Source: Lysobacterales bacterium 63-13
Lineage (GTDB): Bacteria; Pseudomonadota; Gammaproteobacteria; Xanthomonadales; Rhodanobacteraceae
Direction: 5' to 3'
NCBI GenBank assembly: GCA_001899855.1
Contig: MKWR01000024.1
Coordinates: 1 to 64,000 of the forward strand
Length of the DNA stretch: 64,000 nucleotides
Both the position numbers and the translations under genes were made by a program. Each line of letters opens with the position of its first letter. Position 1 is the first letter of the stretch. Shown piece by piece: positions 25,900 through 34,574 of this stretch. Below the pieces are notes generated by a model. The model had not been told where the DNA came from. It made no database searches and was given only the letters and a program-made list of their open reading frames with translations.

Positions 25900-26459
25900 G
25901 CAGGCTCGCTGCCATCGAACTGAGCTTGCCGGAGTGGATCGACGCCGAGATCGATTTCACGGCGCGCTACGCGGATGACGATGCACGCATGGCGCTCGCC
26001 ATTGGCCTGGCCCGGCGCAATGTCGAGCTGGGCACGGGCGGCCCGTTTGGCGCAGCGATCCTGCGCAGCGATGGCGAACTGATCGCGGTGGGCGTCAATC
26101 GCGTCGTGCCACAGCAATGCTCGGTTGCGCATGCCGAGATGATGGCTTTCATGGGCGCGCAGAAGCGGCTCGGACGATTCCGCCTGAACGAGGATGGCGC
26201 ACGCTACCTGCTTGCCACCAGCGCCCAGCCCTGCGCGATGTGCTACGGCGCGAGCTTCTGGGCGGGCATCGACGAACTCGTGATTGGCGCACGCGCCGAA
26301 GATGTGATGGAGCTCAGCGAGTTCGACGAAGGCCCCCTGCCCGCCGACTGGATCGGTGAACTCGAGCAACGCGGCATTGCCGTCCGTCGCGATGTGCAGC
26401 GCCAGCCGGCGCGGGCGATCTTCGAACTGTACCGTTCGCTGGCCGGGACAAGCTATTGA
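25896..26459 (+). CDS. Zinc-dependent nucleoside/guanine deaminase-like protein
   Basis: A CMP/dCMP-deaminase-fold enzyme of 187 residues. The zinc site is intact: HAEMMAF (His and catalytic Glu) and PCAMCYG (two Cys). The layout, including [10 protein letters not shown] and the C-terminal extension, resembles guanine deaminases of the GuaD/TadA-like group rather than TadA itself. The substrate cannot be fixed from sequence. It starts at GTG 25896, overlapping the glnS stop, so it is probably co-translated. Confidence 0.85.
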   Translation: MSRLAAIELSLPEWIDAEIDFTARYADDDARMALAIGLARRNVELGTGGPFGAAILRSDGELIAVGVNRVVPQQCSVAHAEMMAFMGAQKRLGRFRLNEDGARYLLATSAQPCAMCYGASFWAGIDELVIGARAEDVMELSEFDEGPLPADWIGELEQRGIAVRRDVQRQPARAIFELYRSLAGTSY

Positions 26460-26496
26460 GCCACGGCGTCGCATCCACGCGGACAAACGAACCGGC

Positions 26497-27564
26497 ATGA
26501 GCGCTTCCGGGCGCAGTGTCCTGGCCTACTGCCGGCCCGGCTTCGAAAGCGAATGCGCGCAGGAACTCGCCGCCAGGGATGCCGCGCTGGCGAGCGGAGG
26601 GTTTGCCCGAAGCACCCGTGACAGCGGCTTTGTCGAATTCGTCTTTCCCGATCCTGCCGCGCGCCAGCGCTTCACTGCGTCTGTGACCTTGCCCGAGCTG
26701 ACCTTTGCCCGCCAATTGCTGTGCGTCCATGCACGCATCGATGGCTTGCCGCGTGAGGATCGCCTGGGCGTGCTGATGCCGGCGATCCGTGCAACGGGCC
26801 GACGCCATCGCGATGCCTGGATCGAGTCGCCGGACAACGATGCCGCGCGCGAACTCGCCGGACTGTGCCGATCGCTGAACAATGCGCTGATCGCGGCGAT
26901 GAAACGCGAGTCGCTGCTCGACGCACACTCGCCCTCACGCCTGCATGTCTGCCTGATCGACGCGCAAACCGCCCTGATCGCCGAAGCCGACATTGCCACG
27001 GCATCGAGCTGGCCGGGCGGCATCCCGCGCCTGCGTTTTCCGTCCGCCGCGCCAAGCCGCTCGACCCTCAAACTCGAAGAAGCCTTGTTGACCCTGCTGG
27101 CTGCCGATGAACGCGAGCGCTGGCTGAAACCCGGCATGAGCGCAGTCGATCTCGGCGCGGCACCGGGTGGCTGGACCTGGCAACTGGTGCGTCGCTCGAT
27201 CAGCGTCATCGCCGTCGACAACGGGCCGATGGATCAAGGCCTGCTCGATTCCGGCCTGGTCACCCATCTGCGTGCCGACGGATTCCGCTTCCAGCCGCAG
27301 AATCCGGTCGACTGGATGGTCTGCGACATGGTCGAGCAGCCGCGCAAGGTGGCCGCACGCATGGCCGAATGGCTGGCCGGCGGCTGGTGCCGCTTTGCCA
27401 TCTTCAACCTCAAGTTGCCGATGAAGAAGCGCTACGACGAAGTCTGCCTGTGTCGCGCGCTCGTTCAGGAAACCGTGGCCGCGGCCGGCAAACGGATCGA
27501 ATGGCGCGCCCGCCAGCTTTACCATGATCGCGAGGAGATCACCGTCTTTGCCCGGATCCTGTGA
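26497..27564 (+). CDS. rlmM: 23S rRNA C2498 2'-O-ribose methyltransferase
   Basis: A 355-residue SAM-dependent methyltransferase. It has an N-terminal THUMP-like region (about 1-170) and a Rossmann domain beginning SAVDLGAAPGGWTWQL. The catalytic lysine lies in FAIFNLKLPMKKRYDE. E. coli RlmM is 366 residues with the same order. The start at 26497 is chosen because it gives the standard N-terminus; an open frame runs upstream through the deaminase gene. It probably belongs to the glnS operon. Confidence 0.92.
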   Translation: MSASGRSVLAYCRPGFESECAQELAARDAALASGGFARSTRDSGFVEFVFPDPAARQRFTASVTLPELTFARQLLCVHARIDGLPREDRLGVLMPAIRATGRRHRDAWIESPDNDAARELAGLCRSLNNALIAAMKRESLLDAHSPSRLHVCLIDAQTALIAEADIATASSWPGGIPRLRFPSAAPSRSTLKLEEALLTLLAADERERWLKPGMSAVDLGAAPGGWTWQLVRRSISVIAVDNGPMDQGLLDSGLVTHLRADGFRFQPQNPVDWMVCDMVEQPRKVAARMAEWLAGGWCRFAIFNLKLPMKKRYDEVCLCRALVQETVAAAGKRIEWRARQLYHDREEITVFARIL

Positions 27565-27674
27565 TCGGCATGGATTCGGCTTCAGCGAGTTGCCGAAGCG
27601 CAAGTCGTGCAATACCAGCGTCAAGATGCATCACTAAAATTTCTGATTGGTTTCACCAAGAGCAGGGGAAAGTC

Positions 27675-30458
27675 ATGTTTCGATTCACCAACATCCTGAT
27701 TGCGGGCCTGTTGCTCGCAGCAGGCGCGACGAGCGCGCATGCCGGAGTCGTCATCAGCCAGGTCTACGGCGGCGGTGGCAACAGCGGCGCGACATACACC
27801 CACGATTTCATGGAATTGTTCAATGCCGGCAGCACGCCACAAAGCCTGAACGGTTGGGCGCTGCAGTATGCGTCGGCAAGCGGGTCGACCTGGCAAGTGA
27901 CCAACTTGAGCAACGTCACCCTGCAACCTGGCCAGTATTACCTGGTACAGCAAGCGGCAGGAACCGGCGGCACAACGCCCTTGCCGACACCTGATGCGAG
28001 CGCAAGCGTTGCGATGCAAGGATCCAACGTCAAGGTTGCGCTGACCAGTTCGACTACGGCGCTGGCTACCGCCTGCCCAACGGGTCCCGCGGTCGTTGAT
28101 TTTGTCGGCACCGGCACGGCGAATTGCCTGAATCCTGCGGGCGCCATGTCCAGCGTGAATGCCGCAATCCGCAAGACCGGCGGCTGCACCAACACTGGGG
28201 TGAACTCCGCCGATTTCGATATCGCCCCGGCGGCACCGCGGAATACTTCGAGCCCGACCGCGCAATGCGCCGGCGGCGGCACGCCGGCCATCAGCGTTGC
28301 CGATATCTCCCTGGCTGAAGGCGATGGCGCGACCACGCCATTCCAGTTCACCGTGCAATTGAGCGCGGCCGCACCGAGTGGCGGCATCACTTTCAACTAC
28401 GCGACGGCCGATGGCACGGCACTGGCCGGCACCGACTACACCGCCGCCAGCGGCAGCGGTTCGATCGCCGAAGCGGGCACTTCCACCACCATCACCATCG
28501 ACGTGCTTGGCAATACCACGCCGCAGTCCGATCGCAGCTTCAGCCTGAACCTGACCGCTGTCAGCGGCGCGCTGCCGGCCAGCCTGAGCGCAACCGCGAC
28601 GATCGAGGACGACGATGTCGGCACCTTTGCCATCCACGACATCCAGGGCACGGGCGACAGCTCGCCGATTGTCGGTCAGCGCATCAACACGCTCGGCAAT
28701 ATCGTCACCGCGGTCGGCCCGGCCGGTTTCTTCATGCAGACGCCGGATGCCGCGGTCGATGCCTCGGCAATGACTTCGCAGGGCATCTATGTCTACACCG
28801 CCTCGGCACCGACGGTTTTCGTTGGCGACCGGGTCAGCCTGACCGCGAATGTCATTGAATACTTCGGCTTGACCGAGCTCAACGGCGTCAGCAACCTGGT
28901 CGTGCAGGACAGCGGCAATCCATTGCCGAGCGCGGTCACCTTCGATGCCGCGACACCCTCGCAGGATGTCCTCGCGCTGAGCTGCGGGACGACCAACTTC
29001 GAGTGCTTCGAGGGCATGCGCGTGCAGATCGACAACGGCATCGTCGCCCGCGCCAATCCCTACTTCGGCTCGGATCCGTATGCGCAGATTTTCGCTTCGG
29101 CATCCGGCACGCGCTCGCTGCGCACGCCGGGCCTGCTCTATCCGCTGGTACCAGGCGTCGACAACGCCGATGCCGGGCAGTTCAACGGCAATCCGCACAT
29201 CTTCGAGATCGACACCGACGCCCTCGGTGCGGTGGCCCCGAACACGGCCATCACCGGCGGCAGCCGCTTCAGCGCAAGCGGCGTGGTGACCTACAATTTC
29301 GGCGACTACGAAGTCTGGCCGACCAGCTTCACGCTGACCGAAGCCAAGCCGATCCCGCGCCCGGTCAAGGCCGGCCAGCTCGGTGCCGAACTGCGCATCG
29401 GCAGCTTCAACATGCTGCGTTACTGCGACACGCTGGCCAACACCACGTTTGCCTGCGGCAATGGCGGCGAACCCGATCAGGCAGCCTTTGATCTCAAGGT
29501 CGCAAGGCTGTCGGACTATGTCGTCAACGTGCTGGAAACTCCCGACGTGCTCGGCGTGGTCGAAGTCGAGAATCTTGGCGTGCTGCAGATCCTCGCAAAC
29601 CGCATCGCGGGCGATTCCAATGTCACCTATGCCGCCTACCTCGAGGAAGGCAACGACGGCGGCGGCATCGATGTCGGTTATCTGGTGCGCAGCGACCGCA
29701 TCAGCAATGTGGTCGTCACCCAACTCGACGCGACGGAAACGTGGTTCGACCCGGACGACGGCCAACTCGACACCCTGCACGACCGGCCTTCGCTCAAGCT
29801 GGAAGGCACGTTCGATGGACAGGCGTTCGCGACCATCGTCGTGCATCCGAAATCGCGCAGTTGCGTCGACGCGCCTTCCGGGAGCAATTGCACACAGGCC
29901 GATGTCGACCGCAATCGCCTGAAGCGCTTCACCCAGGCCAAGTCGATTGCAGCCCGCGTGCAGGCCGAGCAGCTTGCCCAGCCGAATCGTCCGCTGCTGG
30001 TCATCGGTGATTTCAACGACTACCAGTTCAGCGACGGCTTCGTGAACATCACCGGACTGATCCAGGGCACCTACGACAACAACAAGAATGTGCTCGACCT
30101 GCCAGCAGGCAACATCGTCACGCCACCGCTGTGGAACGCGGTGACTTCGCTGCCGGCCAACGAACAGTATTCGTTCCTCTTCACCGAGCAGTTCGGCGCG
30201 ATCCTCGGTTACACGCAAGCCAGTTCGTTCGACAAGGGGCGCGATGTGCCGATCATGCAGGTGCTCGACCACGCCCTGCTGAATGACGCGGCACGCACCT
30301 GGTTCGTCGATTTCGAATACGGTCGCGCCGACCTGGATGCGGCCAATGCCGACAGCAACGCCAGTACCACCGCAGTTGGCGTGTCCGACCACGACGGCCT
30401 GGTGGTGCGCCTGGCGACGGATCGCATCTTTGCCGACAGCTTCGGCGGCGATCAATGA
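27675..30458 (+). CDS. Secreted multidomain extracellular nuclease (ExeM/NucH-like)
   Basis: A 927-residue exported endonuclease/exonuclease. It has a signal peptide (~1-23, ending AHA), a lamin-tail domain (~24-150: VVISQVYGGGGNSGATYTHD, FMELFN), a Calx-beta repeat (~210-320), an OB-like region (~330-560) and an endonuclease/exonuclease/phosphatase domain (~565-915). Catalytic motifs in that last domain include LGVVEVEN, VVHPKSR, GDFNDY and VSDHDGLV. It likely degrades extracellular DNA for nutrition or biofilm remodelling. The chain ends RIFADSFGGDQ, a variant of the tail on two other secreted proteins here. CAGGGGAA precedes the ATG. It is a single gene with its own terminator. Confidence 0.9.
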   Translation: MFRFTNILIAGLLLAAGATSAHAGVVISQVYGGGGNSGATYTHDFMELFNAGSTPQSLNGWALQYASASGSTWQVTNLSNVTLQPGQYYLVQQAAGTGGTTPLPTPDASASVAMQGSNVKVALTSSTTALATACPTGPAVVDFVGTGTANCLNPAGAMSSVNAAIRKTGGCTNTGVNSADFDIAPAAPRNTSSPTAQCAGGGTPAISVADISLAEGDGATTPFQFTVQLSAAAPSGGITFNYATADGTALAGTDYTAASGSGSIAEAGTSTTITIDVLGNTTPQSDRSFSLNLTAVSGALPASLSATATIEDDDVGTFAIHDIQGTGDSSPIVGQRINTLGNIVTAVGPAGFFMQTPDAAVDASAMTSQGIYVYTASAPTVFVGDRVSLTANVIEYFGLTELNGVSNLVVQDSGNPLPSAVTFDAATPSQDVLALSCGTTNFECFEGMRVQIDNGIVARANPYFGSDPYAQIFASASGTRSLRTPGLLYPLVPGVDNADAGQFNGNPHIFEIDTDALGAVAPNTAITGGSRFSASGVVTYNFGDYEVWPTSFTLTEAKPIPRPVKAGQLGAELRIGSFNMLRYCDTLANTTFACGNGGEPDQAAFDLKVARLSDYVVNVLETPDVLGVVEVENLGVLQILANRIAGDSNVTYAAYLEEGNDGGGIDVGYLVRSDRISNVVVTQLDATETWFDPDDGQLDTLHDRPSLKLEGTFDGQAFATIVVHPKSRSCVDAPSGSNCTQADVDRNRLKRFTQAKSIAARVQAEQLAQPNRPLLVIGDFNDYQFSDGFVNITGLIQGTYDNNKNVLDLPAGNIVTPPLWNAVTSLPANEQYSFLFTEQFGAILGYTQASSFDKGRDVPIMQVLDHALLNDAARTWFVDFEYGRADLDAANADSNASTTAVGVSDHDGLVVRLATDRIFADSFGGDQ

Positions 30459-30513
30459 CCGCGTGACGCCTGTCCTGCGCACTTGGCAGGGCAGGCAAAC
30501 ACCAGCTTGCCGG

Positions 30514-30540
30514 AAAGCCGCGCCCTTGCGCGGCTTTTCT
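30514..30540 (+). terminator. Rho-independent terminator of the nuclease gene
   Basis: AAAGCCGCG-CCCTTG-CGCGGCTTTTCT: a 9-bp stem including A-T pairs, then TTTTCT, 56 bases after the nuclease stop. Confidence 0.85.
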
Positions 30541-30579
30541 ATGGCCATGGATGGACTGTATGCCTGCAACGCAGGACGA

Positions 30580-30618
30580 CTGCACGGATGCAGGAGGTAC
30601 GCATCCATGGATGGATGC
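30580..30618. repeat. Twin-hairpin element with GAGGTACG spacer (copy 1)
   Basis: Two adjacent small palindromes, CTGCACGGATGCAG and GCATCCATGGATGGATGC, flank GAGGTACG. The same layout with different stems occurs at 57656-57692. The conserved spacer and interchangeable stems suggest a REP-like dispersed element. Confidence 0.55.
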
Positions 30619-30690
30619 GGCAGAACGGCGTCGGGAACGGCCGTCGAGAGCAACGCAGGAGCAGTTGCCGAGCAGTTGCAGGCGATGTGC

Positions 30691-31527
30691 TCAGTCGCCG
30701 GTCGCTTCGTAGAGTCGTTTGCGCGGTGCGCCGGTGATCGCGGCGGCCATGCGCGCGGCGCGGGCGGGGGCCATCTCCGCGCAAAGCAGGGCGAACACGC
30801 GACGCCCCTCGGCAAGGGTGGCGTCGGCTTCCTCGCCACTGGCTCCGGCGACAAGGATGACAAACTCGCCGCGTTGCTGATTGGGATCGGCGTCGATGCG
30901 CTCCACCAGTTCAATCAGTGATCCAGACAGGATGGTTTCAAACACCTTGGTCAGCTCGCGGGCGACCACGGCATGACGCTGCTCGCCGAACACCATCGCC
31001 ATGTCGCGTACGGCTTCGAGGATGCGATGGCTCGATTCGTAGAAGATCAGCGTGCGCGATTCGGCCGCCAGTTGCTGCAGACGCTCACGCCGTGCCGACG
31101 CCTTTGCGGCGAGAAAGCCCTCGAAGACAAAGCGATCGCTGGGCAGGCCGGCCACCGACAGCGCCGCGATCGCCGCGCACGGTCCGGGCACCGGTGAAAC
31201 GGTGATGCCGGCTTCACGAGCCGCGCGCACCAGGCGGAATCCGGGATCGCTGATCAACGGCGTGCCGGCATCCGAAACCAGGGCGACATCGCCACCCTGG
31301 CGCAAGCCCTCGATCAGCCGCGCAACCTGTTCGCGTTCGTTGTGCTCGTGCAAGGCGACGGTGGGCGCACGGCTGCCGATGCGCGCCAGCAGGGCACCGC
31401 TGTGCCGGGTATCCTCTGCGGCAATCAGGCCAACCGTGCCGAGGATCTCCGCGGCCCGCTTCGACAGATCGTCGAGATTGCCGATCGGTGTGGCGACGAC
31501 CCAGAGTCGTCCCGGCTGCTCGTTCAT
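30691..31527 (-). CDS. rsmI: 16S rRNA C1402 2'-O-ribose methyltransferase
   Basis: A tetrapyrrole-methylase-fold enzyme of 278 residues that methylates C1402 in the ribosomal P site. Motifs include LWVVATPIGNLDDLS, AEDTRHSG, SDAGTPLISDPG, PGPCAAIAALSVAGLPSDRF and FYESSHRI. It is divergent from lpoA, as in E. coli and many gammaproteobacteria; the 128-bp gap between them must hold both promoters. Confidence 0.96.
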   Translation of the reverse strand: MNEQPGRLWVVATPIGNLDDLSKRAAEILGTVGLIAAEDTRHSGALLARIGSRAPTVALHEHNEREQVARLIEGLRQGGDVALVSDAGTPLISDPGFRLVRAAREAGITVSPVPGPCAAIAALSVAGLPSDRFVFEGFLAAKASARRERLQQLAAESRTLIFYESSHRILEAVRDMAMVFGEQRHAVVARELTKVFETILSGSLIELVERIDADPNQQRGEFVILVAGASGEEADATLAEGRRVFALLCAEMAPARAARMAAAITGAPRKRLYEATGD

Positions 31528-31655
31528 GATGGTTTCCGCAAGGCTGTGGTGATCGAGAATAGCCGAGCGTGCCGGATCACGCGTCGATCCTCGCCGCAGG
31601 CCGGCGGACGGCTTCCCGGGCTATCATTCGGGGGTCGCCGCTGAAAATACCGCCC

Positions 31656-33485
31656 ATGCCCTTTTCCGCACGCCTGTCCAACTGCCTGAAACTCCTGATC
31701 GTGTTGACCGCGCTGTCGCTCGGCGCCTGCATGAGCAGCGGCCCGATGACCCGCGCCGACACGCCGCAGGCCCGCCAGGCCGAACAACTGGCCAGCGAAG
31801 GCGATCTCGATGCCGCGGCAAGGCAGTTCCTGGCCCTGGCCGAAGACAGCAGCGGCGGTGCCAGTGCGCACTATCGCCTGCGCGCCGCGGAAGTGCTGCG
31901 CGAGAATGGCGATCTCGATGGTGCCGCGCGCGCGATCAAGGAAATCCGCCGCAATCGCCTGAGCGCGGATGAATCATTTCGCCTCGACCTGATCGATGCC
32001 GAGGTTTCGCTGGAGCGCGGCGATGCCGAGCGCGCTTCGCTGCTGCTGGCCACGAACGAGGATTCGATACCGGATCGACTTCGCCTGCGCTACAGCGAGC
32101 TGCGCGCACGCACGGCAAGCGCGCGCGGCGACCGTTTTGCCGCCGCCCGCATCCGCGCCACGCTCGATGCCGAACTGGACGGGCACGACCGCGACATCAA
32201 CCGCGAGCAAATCATCGAATTGCTCGGCGCGCTCGACGATGCAACGCTGAAAGGCCGCGCCTATTCCCTGCGTCCGGATGATGCCTTGCTGCCGTGGATC
32301 GAGCAGTCCCTGAAGCTGCGCGGGCAGACCCTGCCGCGCGATGTGCCGCGACCGCAACGACCGGTCGGCACGCTGATCCCGAATGCGGACAACGACCTGC
32401 GCCGCGAGGGATTCCATGCGCCGCGCCAGGTGGCCCTGATCCTGCCCCTGAACGGACCGGTCGCCGGCGTTTCGCAATCGATACTCGACGGCTTCTTCGC
32501 CGCCTATTTTTCCGACGACAGCCGCGAGCGGCCGCAGTTGCGCACCTACGATGCCGGGAAATCGCCGGAAGATGCACTGGCCGCTTATGCACAGGCGGTC
32601 GGCGACGGTGCCGATTTCGTCGTTGGCCCGCTCTTGCGCGAAGCCGTCGGCGCCTTGTTCCGCCAGGCGTTGCCGGTGCGCGTGCTTGCCCTCAATCACC
32701 CGGATACCGGGGAAGTGCCTCCACATGGCAGTGCCGAATTCGGATTGTTGCCGGATGCGGAAGGTGCCCAGGCTGCCGAACGCATGCTCGGCCTCGGCAT
32801 CACGCGCGCGGCCTTGATCGGCGCGCAGACCGATTGGGCGGAACGTGCCGGTCGCGCGTTTCGCGCGCAGTTTGAATCGCGTGGTGGATCGATCGTGGGC
32901 GAATCGCGCTTGCCGGAAAGTGCATTCAACTACAAATCGGAAATCCTGCAGGCGGCAAGCGCAATTGCCGACACCAGTAGCGGCGAGGGCAGCGCCCGCA
33001 GCGCCCCAGCCGATGCCGGGATCTTCATCAGCATGCGCCCGCAACAGGCGCGCCTGCTCGTCCCGCAGCTCAAGCTGGCCGGAATCAATGCGCCGGTGTT
33101 CGCCACCTCGCATGTCAATGCCGGTGAACTCAATGCGGCACTCGATCGCGATCTCAACGGCGTCGAGTTCTGCGATGCGACCTGGTTGTTTTCGCCAGTG
33201 CCGGCGCGCCCGGATCGCAATGCCATCGCCCGCGAGCTGGCCAGTGCCAACGGCGTCGGCGGCCGCCTGTTCGCCTTCGGCATGGATGCCTATGCCCTGC
33301 TGCCCTACATGGACTGGTTGCTTGCGCATCCGGAAACCTACCTGGATGGCGCCAGCGGACAACTCGCCGCCGACAGCTTTGGACGCATCCATCGCGTTCT
33401 GACCTGGGCGCGCTTTGTCGACGGCGTCACCCAGCCCGTGCAGGGCGCGCTTGATCCGCTGCCGATCCAGCAAGGCGGCGATTGA
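31656..33485 (+). CDS. lpoA: Outer-membrane lipoprotein activator of PBP1a, LpoA (LppC family)
   Basis: A 609-residue lipoprotein that stimulates the peptidoglycan synthase PBP1a from the outer membrane. The lipobox is LGAC, following a basic and hydrophobic signal. A TPR-like helical N-terminal half (about 35-240) is followed by a periplasmic-binding-protein-like half (about 265-600) beginning QVALILPLNGPVAG. The start at 31656 places the lipobox properly; the open frame upstream overlaps the promoter region. Its stop codon overlaps the yraN start by one base. Confidence 0.9.
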   Translation: MPFSARLSNCLKLLIVLTALSLGACMSSGPMTRADTPQARQAEQLASEGDLDAAARQFLALAEDSSGGASAHYRLRAAEVLRENGDLDGAARAIKEIRRNRLSADESFRLDLIDAEVSLERGDAERASLLLATNEDSIPDRLRLRYSELRARTASARGDRFAAARIRATLDAELDGHDRDINREQIIELLGALDDATLKGRAYSLRPDDALLPWIEQSLKLRGQTLPRDVPRPQRPVGTLIPNADNDLRREGFHAPRQVALILPLNGPVAGVSQSILDGFFAAYFSDDSRERPQLRTYDAGKSPEDALAAYAQAVGDGADFVVGPLLREAVGALFRQALPVRVLALNHPDTGEVPPHGSAEFGLLPDAEGAQAAERMLGLGITRAALIGAQTDWAERAGRAFRAQFESRGGSIVGESRLPESAFNYKSEILQAASAIADTSSGEGSARSAPADAGIFISMRPQQARLLVPQLKLAGINAPVFATSHVNAGELNAALDRDLNGVEFCDATWLFSPVPARPDRNAIARELASANGVGGRLFAFGMDAYALLPYMDWLLAHPETYLDGASGQLAADSFGRIHRVLTWARFVDGVTQPVQGALDPLPIQQGGD

Positions 33486-33841
33486 TGCGCAGCACGGGTT
33501 CGCAGTTCGAGGATCTCGCCCTGGCCCATGTCCAGCGCGAGGGGCTGGTCCTGCTGGTGCGCAACTTCAACAGTCGCTTTGGCGAACTCGACCTGGTCCT
33601 GCGCGATCGCGACACGGTCGTCTTCCTGGAAGTGCGCTATCGGCGCTCGCAGGCCTTCGGCGGCGCGCTTGATTCGGTGGGCGCAAGCAAGCGTGATCGC
33701 CTCGGCAAGGCGGCCAGCCTGTTCCTGCAAGCCAACCCTGCGCTCGCCAACCATCCATGCCGGTTCGATGTCATGGCCATCAGCGGCAGCGCTGCCGCGC
33801 CGACATTCGACTGGCAACGCAATGCCTTCGATATCCAGTGA
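33485..33841 (+). CDS. yraN: UPF0102 protein YraN (putative endonuclease-fold)
   Basis: 118 residues. The PD-(D/E)XK-like UPF0102 core is visible: GSQFEDLALAHVQ, NFNSRFGELDLVLRD, VVFLEVRYRRS and the FGGALDSVGASKRDRL helix. The function is unproven. The start is the ATG at 33485, overlapping the lpoA stop (TGATG). The gene order lpoA-yraN is conserved in gammaproteobacteria, but the diaA gene that often follows is absent here. Confidence 0.9.
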   Translation: MRSTGSQFEDLALAHVQREGLVLLVRNFNSRFGELDLVLRDRDTVVFLEVRYRRSQAFGGALDSVGASKRDRLGKAASLFLQANPALANHPCRFDVMAISGSAAAPTFDWQRNAFDIQ

Positions 33842-33851
33842 GGAAATCCTG

Positions 33852-34442
33852 ATGCGCTTCCGCCTGCACCCCGTGCTGTTGATGCTCCTGCTGCTGCCCT
33901 TGCTGAATGGCTGCATCGCAGTCGTCGCCACAGGCGCGGTGGCAACCGGATCCTCCGTCCACGATCGCCGCGGCTTCGGCACCGTCGTCGACGACAAGCG
34001 CATCCAGATGGGTGCCTACGACACGATCAACAAGGACAAGGAACTCGTCCTCAAGAACCGCGTCATGATCGCGGTCTACAACGGAACCATGCTGTTGATG
34101 GGCGAAGTGCGCACGCCCGAACTCAAGCAACGCGCGCAAACCACGGTCACCGGCTTCGAAGGCGTGCAGCGCATCGTCAATGAAATCGAGATCATGGAAC
34201 CGGAAGGATTCTGGACGCGGCGCAATGACAACAAGATCACCGCGCGCGTCAAGCTGGCCCTCGCCGATGCGACCAGCGTGCCCGGCTTCGATGCAACCCG
34301 GGTCAAGGTCAGCACGGCGCATCGGGTGGTCTATCTGATGGGCATCATCAGCCACGCCGAGGATGAAATCGTCACCGAGATCGCGCGCAACGTTCCCGGC
34401 GTCGAGCGCGTGGTCAAGGTGTTCGAGTATCGAGGGGAATGA
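33852..34442 (+). CDS. dolP: BON-domain outer-membrane lipoprotein (DolP/YraP-like)
   Basis: A 196-residue lipoprotein with lipobox LNGC and two BON domains (about 50-115 and 120-190; phrases YNGTMLLMGEVRTPELKQRA and HRVVYLMGIISHAEDEI). In E. coli the orthologue binds anionic phospholipid at division sites and supports outer-membrane integrity. It ends the lpoA-yraN cluster. Downstream a GC-rich imperfect hairpin (about 34468-34500) may end the transcript. Confidence 0.9.
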   Translation: MRFRLHPVLLMLLLLPLLNGCIAVVATGAVATGSSVHDRRGFGTVVDDKRIQMGAYDTINKDKELVLKNRVMIAVYNGTMLLMGEVRTPELKQRAQTTVTGFEGVQRIVNEIEIMEPEGFWTRRNDNKITARVKLALADATSVPGFDATRVKVSTAHRVVYLMGIISHAEDEIVTEIARNVPGVERVVKVFEYRGE

Positions 34443-34574
34443 GCATCGTGCCCTGCATCGACGCCCTTGCCGGCAGCACCGTCACGGAGCGGTGCCCGGC
34501 ATGACGATCCGCCGCTGCGGGAATCCGCCACGTCTGGCAAAGCGGAAGATGCCAGACGCTGTCGATGCAGGCTC

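Noticed and set aside
30541-30630. Possible small CRISPR-like or tandem repeat (ATGGATG runs)
   Set aside because: Only short irregular palindromes; no regular repeat-spacer unit and no cas genes. Treated as a twin-hairpin element.
27621-30914. 1097-codon minus-strand open frame
   Set aside because: Antisense shadow of the secreted nuclease gene; GC-rich codon bias keeps the opposite frame open. The translation is His/Arg/Asp-rich with no domain, and the plus-strand product has a signal peptide and clear catalytic motifs.
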